Shown one piece after another: positions 36,875 to 45,691 of a DNA stretch of 64,000 bases. Under the pieces are notes generated by a model. The model was not told the origin of the DNA. It worked only from the letters and a program-made list of their open reading frames with translations, and ran no database searches. Numbering within the stretch: the stretch's first letter is position 1; every line of letters begins with the position of its first letter. The DNA is from WTJY01 sp045105475 (GTDB lineage Bacteria > Chloroflexota > Anaerolineae > Promineifilales > Promineifilaceae). The DNA lies in assembly GCA_045105475.1 (NCBI GenBank), contig JBGCDP010000352.1, positions 3,177-67,176 on the forward strand, in the 5' to 3' direction. The position numbers and the translations under genes were made by a program.

Positions 36875-36966
36875 GGCGCTGATGGATTAGTAAAAATCAA
36901 TACGATATAGGAGCTGATGGGTTTCTCTTGTACAGTCGGCCGGTTGTCAGCTATATTTCTTTCCTA

Positions 36967-37836
36967 ATGGACGATAAGAACGATAAACCTGTAGATCAAT
37001 TCAGAAACGAAGAAAGCTCAACGCCACCTGACCCACCTTTCAAGCCGATACCTCGGCCGCCTCAAGTTGGGGATATGGTTCACCCTTTTTCTCAATTGAA
37101 CCAAAATACGTATGTGACCTATACCTTGCTAGCCATTATCGGCGTGATATTTGTGGTTCAATATGGGCAACAAACGGGAAGCTTTGGAACTTTTGATGCG
37201 ATTTGGTGCACGCGTGAAAGCAAAATTTTACATGATTGGGCAGGTTGTGGCCCTGCGATGGTCGAAGGGGGGCAACTATGGCGCTTGTTCACCTTGATGT
37301 TTTTGCATGGAAACCCAACGCATATCGCTTTTAACGCCATTGCACTTTATTCACTTGGCATGGATATGGAGCGCATTTACGGCCAGTATCGCTTTTTGTT
37401 TATTTATATTTTTGGTGGTCTTTTTGGCAGCTTGCTCAGTTTTGCAGTTCGTGGCTCTGATGAGTTTACCGTGGGGGCATCGGGCGCAATATTCGCTATT
37501 GCAGGTATGAACCTCTCGTTTTTCTATATGTATCGCGACAAATTAGGCGATATGGGAGAGCAACGTTTCCAGTCGATGTTGCGCATGGTAGGTATTAACC
37601 TCGTCATTGGATTCCTGTTGATTCGGGTCAATAATTTAGGTCACATTGGCGGATTAATTGGCGGGATATTGCTGGGGTATATGTTTATTCCCTGGTATAC
37701 CGTGACGGAAACAATTCCTTCGGTTGAAGTGTCTGATCAGAATAGTTTAACAGTCAAAAGTGTTCAGGCTCTAAGCATTGTACTCACCACTGTCGGGCTC
37801 GCCTTAGCTATTTGGTATTATTGGCGTTTTTTGTAA
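36967..37836 (+). CDS. Rhomboid family intramembrane serine protease
   Basis: 289 residues from the ATG at 36967. A proline-rich cytoplasmic N-terminus leads to six or seven TM helices. Catalytic residues are Ser172 in GASGAIF and His226 in LGHIGGLIGG; MFLHGNPTHIAFNAIALYSLG has the conserved His-Asn helix. It cuts TM segments of membrane proteins. Start choice is uncertain: an in-frame TTG at 36928 is possible, and a 16-codon ORF with AGGAG upstream ends exactly on this ATG (TAATG), hinting at coupled translation. Confidence 0.9.
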   Translation: MDDKNDKPVDQFRNEESSTPPDPPFKPIPRPPQVGDMVHPFSQLNQNTYVTYTLLAIIGVIFVVQYGQQTGSFGTFDAIWCTRESKILHDWAGCGPAMVEGGQLWRLFTLMFLHGNPTHIAFNAIALYSLGMDMERIYGQYRFLFIYIFGGLFGSLLSFAVRGSDEFTVGASGAIFAIAGMNLSFFYMYRDKLGDMGEQRFQSMLRMVGINLVIGFLLIRVNNLGHIGGLIGGILLGYMFIPWYTVTETIPSVEVSDQNSLTVKSVQALSIVLTTVGLALAIWYYWRFL

Positions 37837-37847
37837 GCGAATTTTAG

Positions 37848-37876
37848 TTGACAGCATTGTGATTGAACGGTAGCAT
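37848..37876 (+). promoter_or_regulatory. Promoter of the phosphoribosyltransferase leader
   Basis: Consensus TTGACA, 17 bp, TAGCAT at 37871-37876. A transcript would start near 37883, about 230 nt before the gene. Confidence 0.65.
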
Positions 37877-37931
37877 ATATCCCCAATCGCAAGATTTCCC
37901 CTTTTAAAATAAAAAGAAGATTATGCTATAC

Positions 37932-37955
37932 CGGCCCTTTGGGCCGTTTATTTTT
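37932..37955 (+). terminator. Terminator-like hairpin in the spacer after rhomboid
   Basis: CGGCCC-TTT-GGGCCG followed by TTTATTTTT. It may end the rhomboid transcript, or stop the new transcript from the 37848 promoter after about 70 nt. Confidence 0.75.
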
Positions 37956-38115
37956 CCTAACTTGCAATTGGGAAATTGCTTAACACCCTAATGACAAAGA
38001 AAAGAAGATTTGAATAGGGATGAGAAGCTTTATCGATTTTATAAAAGCTTATTCAAACAGATAAAATTCTTAAATGAATTGAAGTTTGATTAGTTAACAG
38101 TTCGAGGAGAAAGAC

Positions 38116-38622
38116 GTGAGACGCGAAATATTAACTTGGTCTGACGTAGATAAATTAATCGATTATGTTGTGCCGCAAATTCACGGCCGATTTGATTCGA
38201 TGTTAATTATTACCCGAGGCGGTATCGTACCGGGCGGTATGTTGGCAGAAGCTTTAAACATTACATACCTTTTAACTGCATCTATTCGTTTTCCAGCTGA
38301 CTTTCCGGGCATGTTTAGCCCGCAAGACAAATATGTTATTCCTGAATTTATTCAATTTCCAGATGATGATTTGTTAGAAGGGCGGCGTGTGTTGGTCGTA
38401 GATGATGTGTGGACGCGCGGCCGGAATGTGGTAACCGTTTGTAATCGTATTGACGCGGCCGGTGGTATTCCTGAAAGCTGTGTGTTGCACTACAAGCCAG
38501 GCTCATCACTCTACCCAGGCCATACACCGACCTATTATGGTGCAGTTACCGATGCATACATCATCTACCCATGGGAATTAGACCGTGGACCAAATGCGAT
38601 GAGACTCATGCATGAGCAATAA
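38116..38622 (+). CDS. Phosphoribosyltransferase (xanthine/hypoxanthine-type)
   Basis: 168 residues with a GTG start preceded by GAGGAG. The PRPP-binding loop is VLVVDDVWTRGRNV (Asp96-Asp97) and the N-terminal ITRGGIVPGGMLAEAL matches type I phosphoribosyltransferases of the Gpt/Hpt group. It would turn a free purine base and PRPP into a nucleotide. The preceding leader is long and structured, so it may be regulated. Base specificity is not visible. Confidence 0.85.
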   Translation: MRREILTWSDVDKLIDYVVPQIHGRFDSMLIITRGGIVPGGMLAEALNITYLLTASIRFPADFPGMFSPQDKYVIPEFIQFPDDDLLEGRRVLVVDDVWTRGRNVVTVCNRIDAAGGIPESCVLHYKPGSSLYPGHTPTYYGAVTDAYIIYPWELDRGPNAMRLMHEQ

Positions 38623-38648
38623 ATTTATTAAACTTTAGCGGCAAACGG

Positions 38649-38677
38649 TTGAATTTAAAATCAGCTTTTGCTACTAT
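38649..38677 (+). promoter_or_regulatory. Probable promoter of the SRP RNA gene
   Basis: TTGAAT, 17 bp, TACTAT at 38672-38677, about 40 bp before the RNA; this allows a short processed 5' extension. Confidence 0.5.
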
Positions 38678-38720
38678 CGCTTTTCTTAAAAACTAACAGG
38701 CAAATATTGCCAGTTTAAAT

Positions 38721-38852
38721 ACCCTCAAGTTTGGTGACGATCGGGTCCCCGACGGCGAAGACCGTCGAACCGTGTCAGGTCCGGAAGGAAGCAGCACTAA
38801 GGCGATTCCTTTGGGTGTTCGGGACAACCTGGTTGTCATCAAACTTGCGGGT
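38721..38852 (+). ncRNA. ffs: Signal recognition particle RNA (small bacterial type)
   Basis: The conserved apical domain is clear: GTGTCAGGTCCGGAAGGAAG followed by CAGCACTAAGG, with the GGAA tetraloop. The ends pair: ACCC-t-CAAGTTT at the 5' side with AAACTTG-c-GGGT at the 3' side, followed by ATTTTTT as terminator. Without an Alu domain it is about 130 nt. It binds Ffh to target nascent membrane proteins. Confidence 0.95.
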
Positions 38853-38866
38853 ATTTTTTATTTAAA

Positions 38867-39469
38867 CTAGTTGATCAGTGAGCGGAGCGTACCACCACTT
38901 TCTTTAAGCTTATGCCCTACATTGTCTAAGCCTTCGCCTGTATTTGTTAGTGTTCCTCCCAATTGCCGCAAGTAGCCAGCGACATTTTTAAGGTCTTTAC
39001 TGATTTCTTCCATTCGGTCAGAGCCTCCCTTTAATCGCTCTGCTGCATTGTCGATCATCTTATTCTCCCCTATATCGACACCTGTGATGACGTTAAAGCC
39101 CATGACCTCTTTGTATTCAGGTTTAAAGCTAGGGATGTGAATATCGTCGATTTCAACCCCAAATTTCTCCATGATTTTGGCCGCATTGGCGATTTCAACT
39201 TGGCAGCGTTCCAGTGCATCGGCCGCCATTTCAGAAATTTTCCCAGCACTTGGGGTTTTTGTCTTCTTATCGCCCATTAGGAGTGAGCTGGCAGCGAGCG
39301 CACTGTCTCCGGCCGCTTCAATGCTCGTCCCTGTTTCATTGAGCATCTCAGGTAACTTTTCGATGAGCTCCATAAAGCGCTCCCGGTTTTCCCAGACCAT
39401 GTTTACGACCTTCATTACTTTTTCGACATCAAAATCATCAAACTGATCCATTATTTTTCCAAACATCAT
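38867..39469 (-). CDS. Hypothetical helical protein
   Basis: 200 residues, not recognised. It looks almost fully alpha-helical: an acidic N-terminal helix (MDQFDDFDVEKVMKVVNMV), a small Ala/Ser stretch, a middle segment with a conserved-looking GVEIDDIHIPSFKPEY, and C-terminal heptad-like helices rich in Gly and Asn (GGTLTNTGEGLDNVGHKL). The C-terminal repeats resemble apolipoprotein-like amphipathic helices. There is no TM or signal peptide. It is convergent with ffs and divergent from rpiA. Confidence 0.7.
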   Translation of the reverse strand: MMFGKIMDQFDDFDVEKVMKVVNMVWENRERFMELIEKLPEMLNETGTSIEAAGDSALAASSLLMGDKKTKTPSAGKISEMAADALERCQVEIANAAKIMEKFGVEIDDIHIPSFKPEYKEVMGFNVITGVDIGENKMIDNAAERLKGGSDRMEEISKDLKNVAGYLRQLGGTLTNTGEGLDNVGHKLKESGGTLRSLIN

Positions 39470-39595
39470 ATCTCCTTAAAAAGCTGAACGCTTAGCGTGC
39501 AGAAAAGCTGGTCAGCTGAATTGCATTTTCAAGAGATTAGTGTGATCACTGCGATCTGGCAAGCGCATCGACCCATCTGTCTGTAAAATTGAGCT

Positions 39596-40291
39596 ATGGA
39601 TCAAATTGAATTGAAAAAACAGGCGGGAAAATATGCGGCCGACTTGATTGAGTCGGGTATGCGGGTCGGACTAGGAACCGGCAGCACGGCCGTTTGGGCA
39701 GTGAGACGAATCGGGGAAAGACTTAAGGCTGGAGAACTGACAGATATTGTGGCGATACCAACCTCTATTCGTACAGCAGAAGAAGCTGAGTCATTGGGAA
39801 TTCCATTGGCATCTTTTGATGAAATCAGTGAACTTGATATTACGATTGACGGCGCTGACGAAGTTGACGGCCGGTTGAACCTGATCAAAGGGGGAGGCGG
39901 TGCTCTATTGCGCGAGAAGATCGTGGCTCAAATCACAAAACGGCTGGTGATCTGCGTTGACCCATCTAAGCAAGTCTCTCTTATTGGTGAAACATGGGCT
40001 GTGCCTATCGAAGTGGTACATTTTGGATGGGAATCGCAAAAGCGCTACTTAGAATCAATCGGGGCAACTGTTGAAGTGCGTAAAGATGACTCAGGCGCAC
40101 CCTATTTGACCGATGGGGGCAATTTAATCCTCGATGCGAACTTCGGCCGAATTTACAATATTTTGGCTCTTGAAACTAAATTGCAGCAGCGAGTTGGCAT
40201 CGTTGAAAGCGGCCTCTTCTTCGAAATGGCTCACGACTTAATCGTTGCTAGCCCAGACGGCGTTCAGCATATTCAAGGGCGAATTGCTTGA
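39596..40291 (+). CDS. rpiA: Ribose-5-phosphate isomerase A
   Basis: 231 residues with RpiA motifs GLGTGSTAVWAVRRIGE, DITIDGADEVDGRLNLIKGG, GGALLREKIVA and the C-terminal LFFEMAHDLIVASPDGV. It interconverts ribose 5-phosphate and ribulose 5-phosphate in the pentose phosphate pathway. The next gene starts inside its stop codon (TTGA), so they are coupled. Confidence 0.96.
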   Translation: MDQIELKKQAGKYAADLIESGMRVGLGTGSTAVWAVRRIGERLKAGELTDIVAIPTSIRTAEEAESLGIPLASFDEISELDITIDGADEVDGRLNLIKGGGGALLREKIVAQITKRLVICVDPSKQVSLIGETWAVPIEVVHFGWESQKRYLESIGATVEVRKDDSGAPYLTDGGNLILDANFGRIYNILALETKLQQRVGIVESGLFFEMAHDLIVASPDGVQHIQGRIA

Positions 40292-41079
40292 GTTTTTTAG
40301 GGTATGGCGTTGATTTCTGGCTTATAGCACTGATTGCGGTTGGCTTAACCGGTCTGTCAAAAGCTGGATTTGGCGGTGGTGTCGGCGCTATTGCGACACC
40401 CTTAATGGCGCTAATTATGCCGGTGCCAGAAGCGGCCGCTTTGCTCCTTCCTATTCTGATTTTGGCTGACCAAGCCGCCGTGTATAAATATAAAAACCGT
40501 GTCGATTTGAAAACTATGTGGGTTTCCCTCCCCGGCGCCATAATTGGCATTGCTATCGCATGGTTTGCATTTGATCAACTTCAATCGGCCGAAAACGAGC
40601 GGGTTTTAAAAATAGGCATCGGCGTTGTTTCGATCGTATTTCTAGTTTTTCAGCTTTCGCGCGATTATATTTTTAAACGAATTGACGGTGTGCGCTTTCC
40701 AGACTGGGTCGGTTTTTCATTGGGAACAATTGCAGGGTTCACCTCAACTTTGGCCCATGTGGGTGGGCCACCTTTTCAAATTTATGTCATTCCACAAAAG
40801 TTAAAACGAGATATTTTTGTAGGCACCAGTGCATGGTTTTTCTGGGCCGTTAACCTGCTTAAACTCGTTGCTTATGGCTTTTTAGGCCTGTTGACCATTG
40901 GAAACCTGACGGTAACAGTGATTCTGCTACCATTTGTTGTGATTGGCGTGTATCTAGGCTTTTGGCTTAATGGCCGCGTGCGGCAGGAAGTTTTCAATTG
41001 GATAATTTATATTTTGTTAGGTGTAACTGCCGTCCAGTTGATCCTTGGGCAAAGTTTGCTGGGCCTCACTTTCGGGTAG
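40288..41079 (+). CDS. TauE/SafE family membrane permease
   Basis: 263 residues with about eight TM helices and the family N-terminal motif VGLTGLSKAGFGGGVGAIATP, plus a second half-repeat SLGTIAGFTSTLAHVGGPP. Such proteins export sulfite or organosulfonates, or act in anion flux. Start is TTG at 40288, overlapping the rpiA stop. The adjacent sialidase-like gene follows after 22 bp. The transported anion is unknown. Confidence 0.87.
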   Translation: MSFLGYGVDFWLIALIAVGLTGLSKAGFGGGVGAIATPLMALIMPVPEAAALLLPILILADQAAVYKYKNRVDLKTMWVSLPGAIIGIAIAWFAFDQLQSAENERVLKIGIGVVSIVFLVFQLSRDYIFKRIDGVRFPDWVGFSLGTIAGFTSTLAHVGGPPFQIYVIPQKLKRDIFVGTSAWFFWAVNLLKLVAYGFLGLLTIGNLTVTVILLPFVVIGVYLGFWLNGRVRQEVFNWIIYILLGVTAVQLILGQSLLGLTFG

Positions 41080-41101
41080 TTAAATCACGGCAAGATATAG
41101 A

Positions 41102-42217
41102 ATGATGTTAAATCAAGAACAAAAAAAGCGGCTGATAGCGTTTGGGCAGAAATTAATCGATCAAGAAAAGTGCAAAGTGATCGTTTCTGCCAATCAACCA
41201 AAGAGCGGATTTTGGTTTGGTGGGGGCAATTTAAGCCAAGGGGCAGACGGCAAGCTGTATCTGATCGGCCGATATCGAAACTTTGGCGATTCGCGCACCG
41301 GTTTGGGAATGGGAGAACGGGGACTTGAGCTGTCGATATTTTGTTCAAACGATCGGGGCCAATCATTCGAAAAAGTGCTTTCGATGAATAAGGCTGATCT
41401 AACTCGTCAGCATACGGCCGGATGGGAAACGCTTTCGATTGAAGGTGCGGCTCTGCATTTTACATCTAACGGCGTTGAGTTATTCGTATCATCTGAAAAG
41501 AAAATCGGTTATCCGGACGCACTGGCTGGCTACCTTAAACCTGGTTCCGGCCGCTGGACCATCGAGCATGCACGTGCCAAATCGATTCAGGAATTGGAAT
41601 TGGCCCCATTTAAAACAATCATTGAAAATGATGACGCACGCTGGCTGCACCCCAAAGACCCATTTTTTAGATCTCAACCAAATGGCGATTTGCTGCTCGG
41701 TTTCGTGACCCATCCATTTAACTGGGCCGGATCAAATTCCGGTTATGCGGTGCGCCGTGCAGGTGAAAATCATTTTGATCCGGCGGTGTTTGACTTTTTT
41801 CCGACGGGCCTTACTTGGGACATTGCCATTAGTCGTATCACGAGTTGGTTACCGCTTCCTCAAGTGGGCGTTTTAGCCGATGGGGTAAGCCGCACGCTCG
41901 TATTTTATGATGGGGGCGAATCGATGCGTGACTTAGATGAGCATAAATCAGCGATGAGTCGGCCAAGGGGCTATTCGTGCGAAGAGTTAGGCGGGCTGGC
42001 GGTTGCAGATGAGTCAGGGACGGCCGACTTTGAACGGCTCTCGATTCTGGGGCCAGATTTTGTGTCACCTCATGGAACTGGGTGCAGTCGCTATGTTGAT
42101 GTGCTAGAAACGGCCGAAGGCTATTACGCGACTTGGCAGCAGTCCCAGCCTGATTTCTCTCAACCGCTCGTAATGAATTTTGTGAGTAAAGAAGAGGTGG
42201 AACACCTCCTTTTGTAG
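41102..42217 (+). CDS. Sialidase-like beta-propeller glycosidase family protein
   Basis: 371 residues forming a likely five- or six-bladed propeller. An Asp-box is seen in SNDRGQSFEKV near residue 82, and WFGGGNLSQGADGKLYLIGR resembles GH-type propeller openings. No signal peptide, so cytoplasmic. Relatives include sialidases and sugar phosphorylase-like proteins; I cannot identify catalytic Arg triads with certainty. Third gene in the rpiA-TauE run. Confidence 0.65.
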   Translation: MMLNQEQKKRLIAFGQKLIDQEKCKVIVSANQPKSGFWFGGGNLSQGADGKLYLIGRYRNFGDSRTGLGMGERGLELSIFCSNDRGQSFEKVLSMNKADLTRQHTAGWETLSIEGAALHFTSNGVELFVSSEKKIGYPDALAGYLKPGSGRWTIEHARAKSIQELELAPFKTIIENDDARWLHPKDPFFRSQPNGDLLLGFVTHPFNWAGSNSGYAVRRAGENHFDPAVFDFFPTGLTWDIAISRITSWLPLPQVGVLADGVSRTLVFYDGGESMRDLDEHKSAMSRPRGYSCEELGGLAVADESGTADFERLSILGPDFVSPHGTGCSRYVDVLETAEGYYATWQQSQPDFSQPLVMNFVSKEEVEHLLL

Positions 42218-42315
42218 GAAGATGGTGTCGTAGCAATGTATACGAATATCTGACAGGAGTAAGCTTCGACTTCGCTCCTTCGCTACCTCGTCACTTCACT
42301 GATATCATTCAGTAT

Positions 42316-43329
42316 ATGAAAATTTCGATTCTCGACCAATCACCGATTCGCAAAGGGGGTACGTCCCAAGATGCGTTGCAAGAAACACTTGAACTCGCCA
42401 AATTAGCTGAGAAGCTTGGTTACACTCGCTTTTGGGTCTCAGAGCATCACAACACCAATGTGCTCGCTGGTAGTGCCCCTGAAGTGTTGCTAGCCGCTAT
42501 TGGTGCTGCGACAAGCAAGATTCGGATTGGATCTGGTGGGGTGATGTTGCCACATTACAGTGCGTTTAAAGTAGCAGAAGCCTTTTCACTATTGGCCACC
42601 CTGTATCCGGATCGGATTGATTTAGGCATCGGCCGTGCACCTGGTAGTGACATGGAAACGGCCCGAATTTTGGCGACAGACGGCCGCCCAAAGTTTGAGC
42701 GCTTTCCGATTTTGGTCGAACAGTTAGATCAAATGCTGCATGATCGGAGCTTCCGGCCAAAAATCACGCCTGTTCCTCCGGTTGCACCCACTACATGGAT
42801 GTTAGGTTCAAGCCAAGACAGCGCGATTTTAGCAGCCGAGCGTGGCTTGCCCTACAACTTCGCCTACTTTATCAATAATCGTATGGTGCCTGCTTTGTTC
42901 GCTTACTATCGCAATAATTTCAAACCATCTGAGCAGTTGGCTCAGCCAAAAACAATGCTGACGATGAATGTGATTGTGGCAGAAACATACGAGCGTGCGT
43001 TTAATTTGGCTCTGAGCCGGACATTGCCATTTTTATTTCGGGCAACCGGTCAAAAAATCGAAGGGATTGTCAGTCCCGAAGAAGCGGCCGAATATCCGTA
43101 TACGGCGCAGGAATGGGCCTTTGTCGAAGATCGGTTAAGGACGGCCGCAATTGGTACTCCTGAGCAGGTGAAAGGGATTATTGAGAATGTAGCGCGTGAG
43201 TGGGAGACAGATGAAATTATGACGGTGACAATCACCTATGATTTTGCAGAGCGTATCCGGTCATACGAGATGCTGGCAGAGGTGTTTGAGTTGGAAAGCG
43301 ACAATATGGTGGTTAGTCAACCAGCATAA
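42316..43329 (+). CDS. LLM class flavin-dependent oxidoreductase
   Basis: 337 residues of the bacterial luciferase-like superfamily. Visible: LDQSPIRKGGTSQDAL at the N-terminus, FWVSEHHNTNVLAGSAPEVL, RIGSGGVMLPHYSAFKVAE, and the C-terminal GTPEQVKGIIENVAREW. It resembles the MsnO8/YhbW group, F420-free FMN monooxygenases. Substrate not known. Its stop codon lies inside a hairpin shared with the convergent glmS. Confidence 0.9.
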   Translation: MKISILDQSPIRKGGTSQDALQETLELAKLAEKLGYTRFWVSEHHNTNVLAGSAPEVLLAAIGAATSKIRIGSGGVMLPHYSAFKVAEAFSLLATLYPDRIDLGIGRAPGSDMETARILATDGRPKFERFPILVEQLDQMLHDRSFRPKITPVPPVAPTTWMLGSSQDSAILAAERGLPYNFAYFINNRMVPALFAYYRNNFKPSEQLAQPKTMLTMNVIVAETYERAFNLALSRTLPFLFRATGQKIEGIVSPEEAAEYPYTAQEWAFVEDRLRTAAIGTPEQVKGIIENVAREWETDEIMTVTITYDFAERIRSYEMLAEVFELESDNMVVSQPA

Positions 43330-43347
43330 GACTCATTGCTGGTTGAC
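43316..43347. terminator. Hairpin between the LLM oxidoreductase and glmS
   Basis: Perfect 11-bp stem GTCAACCAGCA / TGCTGGTTGAC with a 10-nt loop, overlapping the stop codon of the plus-strand gene. The T tract is weak, so terminator strength is uncertain. Confidence 0.6.
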
Positions 43348-43371
43348 GTTTCGGCCACCGCATTTCCGCAA

Positions 43372-45213
43372 CTATTCTACGGTGACGCTTTTTGCCAAGT
43401 TGCGAGGCATGTCTACATCACAGCCACGCAAAACCGCCATGTGGTAGCTCAATAACTGCAATGGAATCACATTGACGATTGGAGCCAACAAGGGAGAGCA
43501 TTCAGGAACCCAAATTACATCATCAGCTTCATCTTCAATGCGGGTGTCACCCGCAGTTGCTAGGGCGATGACGCGACCGTCTCTGGCTTTGGCTTGCTGC
43601 ACTTGGCTAAACATTTTGTCGTATAGCGAGTCTTTGGTAACGACAGCGAGAACCGGCATTTTTTCATCGATGAGTGCGATTGGACCGTGCTTCATTTCTC
43701 CGGCCGGATATCCTTCTGCATGAATATAGCTGATCTCTTTCAGCTTAAGTGCCCCTTCTAGGGCCGTCGGGTAGTTGATGCCTCGGCCGATAAATAAAAA
43801 GTCTTCAGCATTTACATATTTTTCAGCCAACGCTTTAAACTCAGCGTCACGCTCTAAAATTTGATCAATTAGTGCAGGCAATGCCTCAAGTTCGGCCGAA
43901 TATTTAGCGACATCTCCTTTTGATAGCAGACCTTTAATCTGCCCCAATACACACGCCAGCATAAATTGATCAACAATCGAACTAGTATATGCCTTTGTGC
44001 TAGCAACTCCGATCTCCGGCCCTGCATTCATGGCGATATACCCATCGGCTGTGCGCATACTTTGGCTGCCGTAAGCATTCACAATGCTCCACAGGGTTGC
44101 TCCATTTTGGCGTGCCTGTTCACTAGCTGCTAGCGTATCGGCCGTTTCGCCTGACTGGGTAATCGACATGAATACCGTTTTGTCATCTATGATCGGGTTG
44201 TAATAACGGAACTCAGATCCATACTCAACTTCGACTGGAATACGAGCTATCCCTTCGATTAAAAACTTGCCGACAAGCCCTGAATAGTAGCTGGTACCGC
44301 AGGCGACTGTATAGATTTTTTGAATTTTATTGACCAGTTCAGGTGTCAAATTCATTTCTGGCAAAAGGAACTCCCCTGTTTGTGAATCAATCCGGCCGGC
44401 CATTGTTGCTCGTAGTGAATTACCCTGCTCAAAAATTTCCTTTTGCATATAGTGGGTGTAATCTCCACGCGTTGCACTTTCAGCATCCCAATCGATAATG
44501 TGCTCATCAACCGTTAGCTGCTGGCCATGAATGTCCATCACCTGATAATCGTGCCGATTGACAACCGCCATCTGCCCATTCTCTAGAAATACCATCCGTT
44601 TGGTGTATTCAAGAATGGCAGGAATGTCAGATGCGATAAACATTTCATCTTCGCCAATGCCTAAAGCCACGCCGCCTGAATTACCCAAGCGTGCGCAAAT
44701 TAGCGTTTCAGGATTGTCTGGGTTCATTGCCACAACCGCATTGGCCCCTTCTAAGCGATTTAATGTGTTTTGGAAAGCAACTAAAAATGATTGCCCAATT
44801 TCAAGATGTTTTTCAATGAGATGGGCAATAACTTCTGTATCTGTTTCTGACTCAAAAACGACTCCTTCTACCTGCAATTCTTCTTTGAGCGTAGCATAGT
44901 TTTCAACAATCCCATTTTGGACGACGACGATTGAGCCGTGCATGCTTTTATGTGGGTGGGCATTGGCTTGATTTGGTTTGCCGTGGGTGGCCCAGCGTGT
45001 GTGTCCGATGCCTATGTGACCAGAAATAGGGGATTGCTCTAATAAATTGCCAAGTTGAATGAGTTTGCCAGCATCTCGCCGAACTTCAATGTACTTGCCA
45101 TCTAAGACAGCAATTCCGGCCGAATCATAGCCGCGATATTCTAATTTGCTGAGTCCGTTATAAATGACACTAGGTGCCTGTCGACTTCCGATATATCCAA
45201 CGATTCCACACAT
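43372..45213 (-). CDS. glmS: Glutamine-fructose-6-phosphate aminotransferase
   Basis: 613 residues. The glutaminase half starts with the nucleophile Cys2 (MCGIVGYIG) and has YRGYDSAGIAV, HTRWATHGKP and the SESDTE-type ESETDTEVIAHL; two SIS domains follow with MSITQSGETADTLA and EGYPAGEMKHGPIALID. It makes glucosamine 6-phosphate, the first step to peptidoglycan precursors. SD AGAAGGA precedes the ATG. Upstream on the same strand lies a glmS ribozyme that would lower expression when the product accumulates. Confidence 0.97.
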   Translation of the reverse strand: MCGIVGYIGSRQAPSVIYNGLSKLEYRGYDSAGIAVLDGKYIEVRRDAGKLIQLGNLLEQSPISGHIGIGHTRWATHGKPNQANAHPHKSMHGSIVVVQNGIVENYATLKEELQVEGVVFESETDTEVIAHLIEKHLEIGQSFLVAFQNTLNRLEGANAVVAMNPDNPETLICARLGNSGGVALGIGEDEMFIASDIPAILEYTKRMVFLENGQMAVVNRHDYQVMDIHGQQLTVDEHIIDWDAESATRGDYTHYMQKEIFEQGNSLRATMAGRIDSQTGEFLLPEMNLTPELVNKIQKIYTVACGTSYYSGLVGKFLIEGIARIPVEVEYGSEFRYYNPIIDDKTVFMSITQSGETADTLAASEQARQNGATLWSIVNAYGSQSMRTADGYIAMNAGPEIGVASTKAYTSSIVDQFMLACVLGQIKGLLSKGDVAKYSAELEALPALIDQILERDAEFKALAEKYVNAEDFLFIGRGINYPTALEGALKLKEISYIHAEGYPAGEMKHGPIALIDEKMPVLAVVTKDSLYDKMFSQVQQAKARDGRVIALATAGDTRIEDEADDVIWVPECSPLLAPIVNVIPLQLLSYHMAVLRGCDVDMPRNLAKSVTVE

Positions 45214-45270
45214 AATTCGTCCTTCTCTTCACAGGGGTTTTGACTGCCTGTGAGGTCCTTTGCGCATACG

Positions 45271-45302
45271 AAAAAACGGCCGTCTTAAACTTTAAGATGG
45301 CC
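45271..45302 (-). terminator. Terminator hairpin in the glmS leader
   Basis: Minus strand: GGCC-A-TCTTAAA, G, TTTAAGA-C-GGCC, then GTTTTTT. It lies 60 nt before the glmS start and 190 nt after the ribozyme core. No other minus-strand gene ends here, so it may attenuate glmS. Confidence 0.7.
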
Positions 45303-45407
45303 AAAAGATTTTGTTGCTGCAAAGATAGGGGCTAGTGGCTCCACTAATTTACCTTTGCCCTTTTACGCTTGTCAAAGCGGTCAGCACACTAGGTGCTTTA
45401 ACCATGA

Positions 45408-45446
45408 GCTGAACGCAGTTCAGCCTATAGCCGAACAAAGTTCGGC
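45408..45446. repeat. Two tandem GAAC-NNN-GTTC hairpins
   Basis: GCTGAAC-GCA-GTTCAGC (45408-45424) and GCCGAAC-AAA-GTTCGGC (45430-45446), each a perfect 7-bp stem with a 3-nt loop, 5 bp apart, in the glmS leader. Confidence 0.6.
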
Positions 45447-45493
45447 CAGTCACATGCAATTCACTTTGTACAAGCCGTTACCAACCTGTTTTG

Positions 45494-45645
45494 TAGAATT
45501 GCTTTGTTAAGGGCAAACGTCAGGGGGTGACCACCCTGGGAGGCATCCGCTGATGCTTCGATTTTATCCGAATCTAACTCTAGATTCAGACAACCTCCGT
45601 CCTCGTCAACCAATTTCCGGGGAGAAAATTGGCCCATGCGCTAAG
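45494..45645 (-). ncRNA. glmS ribozyme (GlcN6P-responsive self-cleaving riboswitch)
   Basis: On the minus strand, reading towards glmS: cleavage-site element TTAGCGC, a P2 stem CCAATTT/AAATTGG, the hallmark GTTGACGAGGACGGAGGTTG (45612-45593), then GCGGATGCCTCCC, a CAGGG..CCCCTG stem and TTAACAAAGC. All appear in the same order as in the Bacillus ribozyme. Predicted cleavage is between 45642 (A) and 45641 (G). Glucosamine 6-phosphate is the known cofactor. P3 is shorter than in Bacillus. Confidence 0.93.
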
Positions 45646-45691
45646 CTGATTTCAATTAAGATTTCAGTCGATTACCCTGTTAAGTTGCCGG

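Noticed and set aside
37848..38115. Purine, preQ1 or PyrR-type riboswitch before the phosphoribosyltransferase
   Set aside because: None of the conserved core sequences is present.
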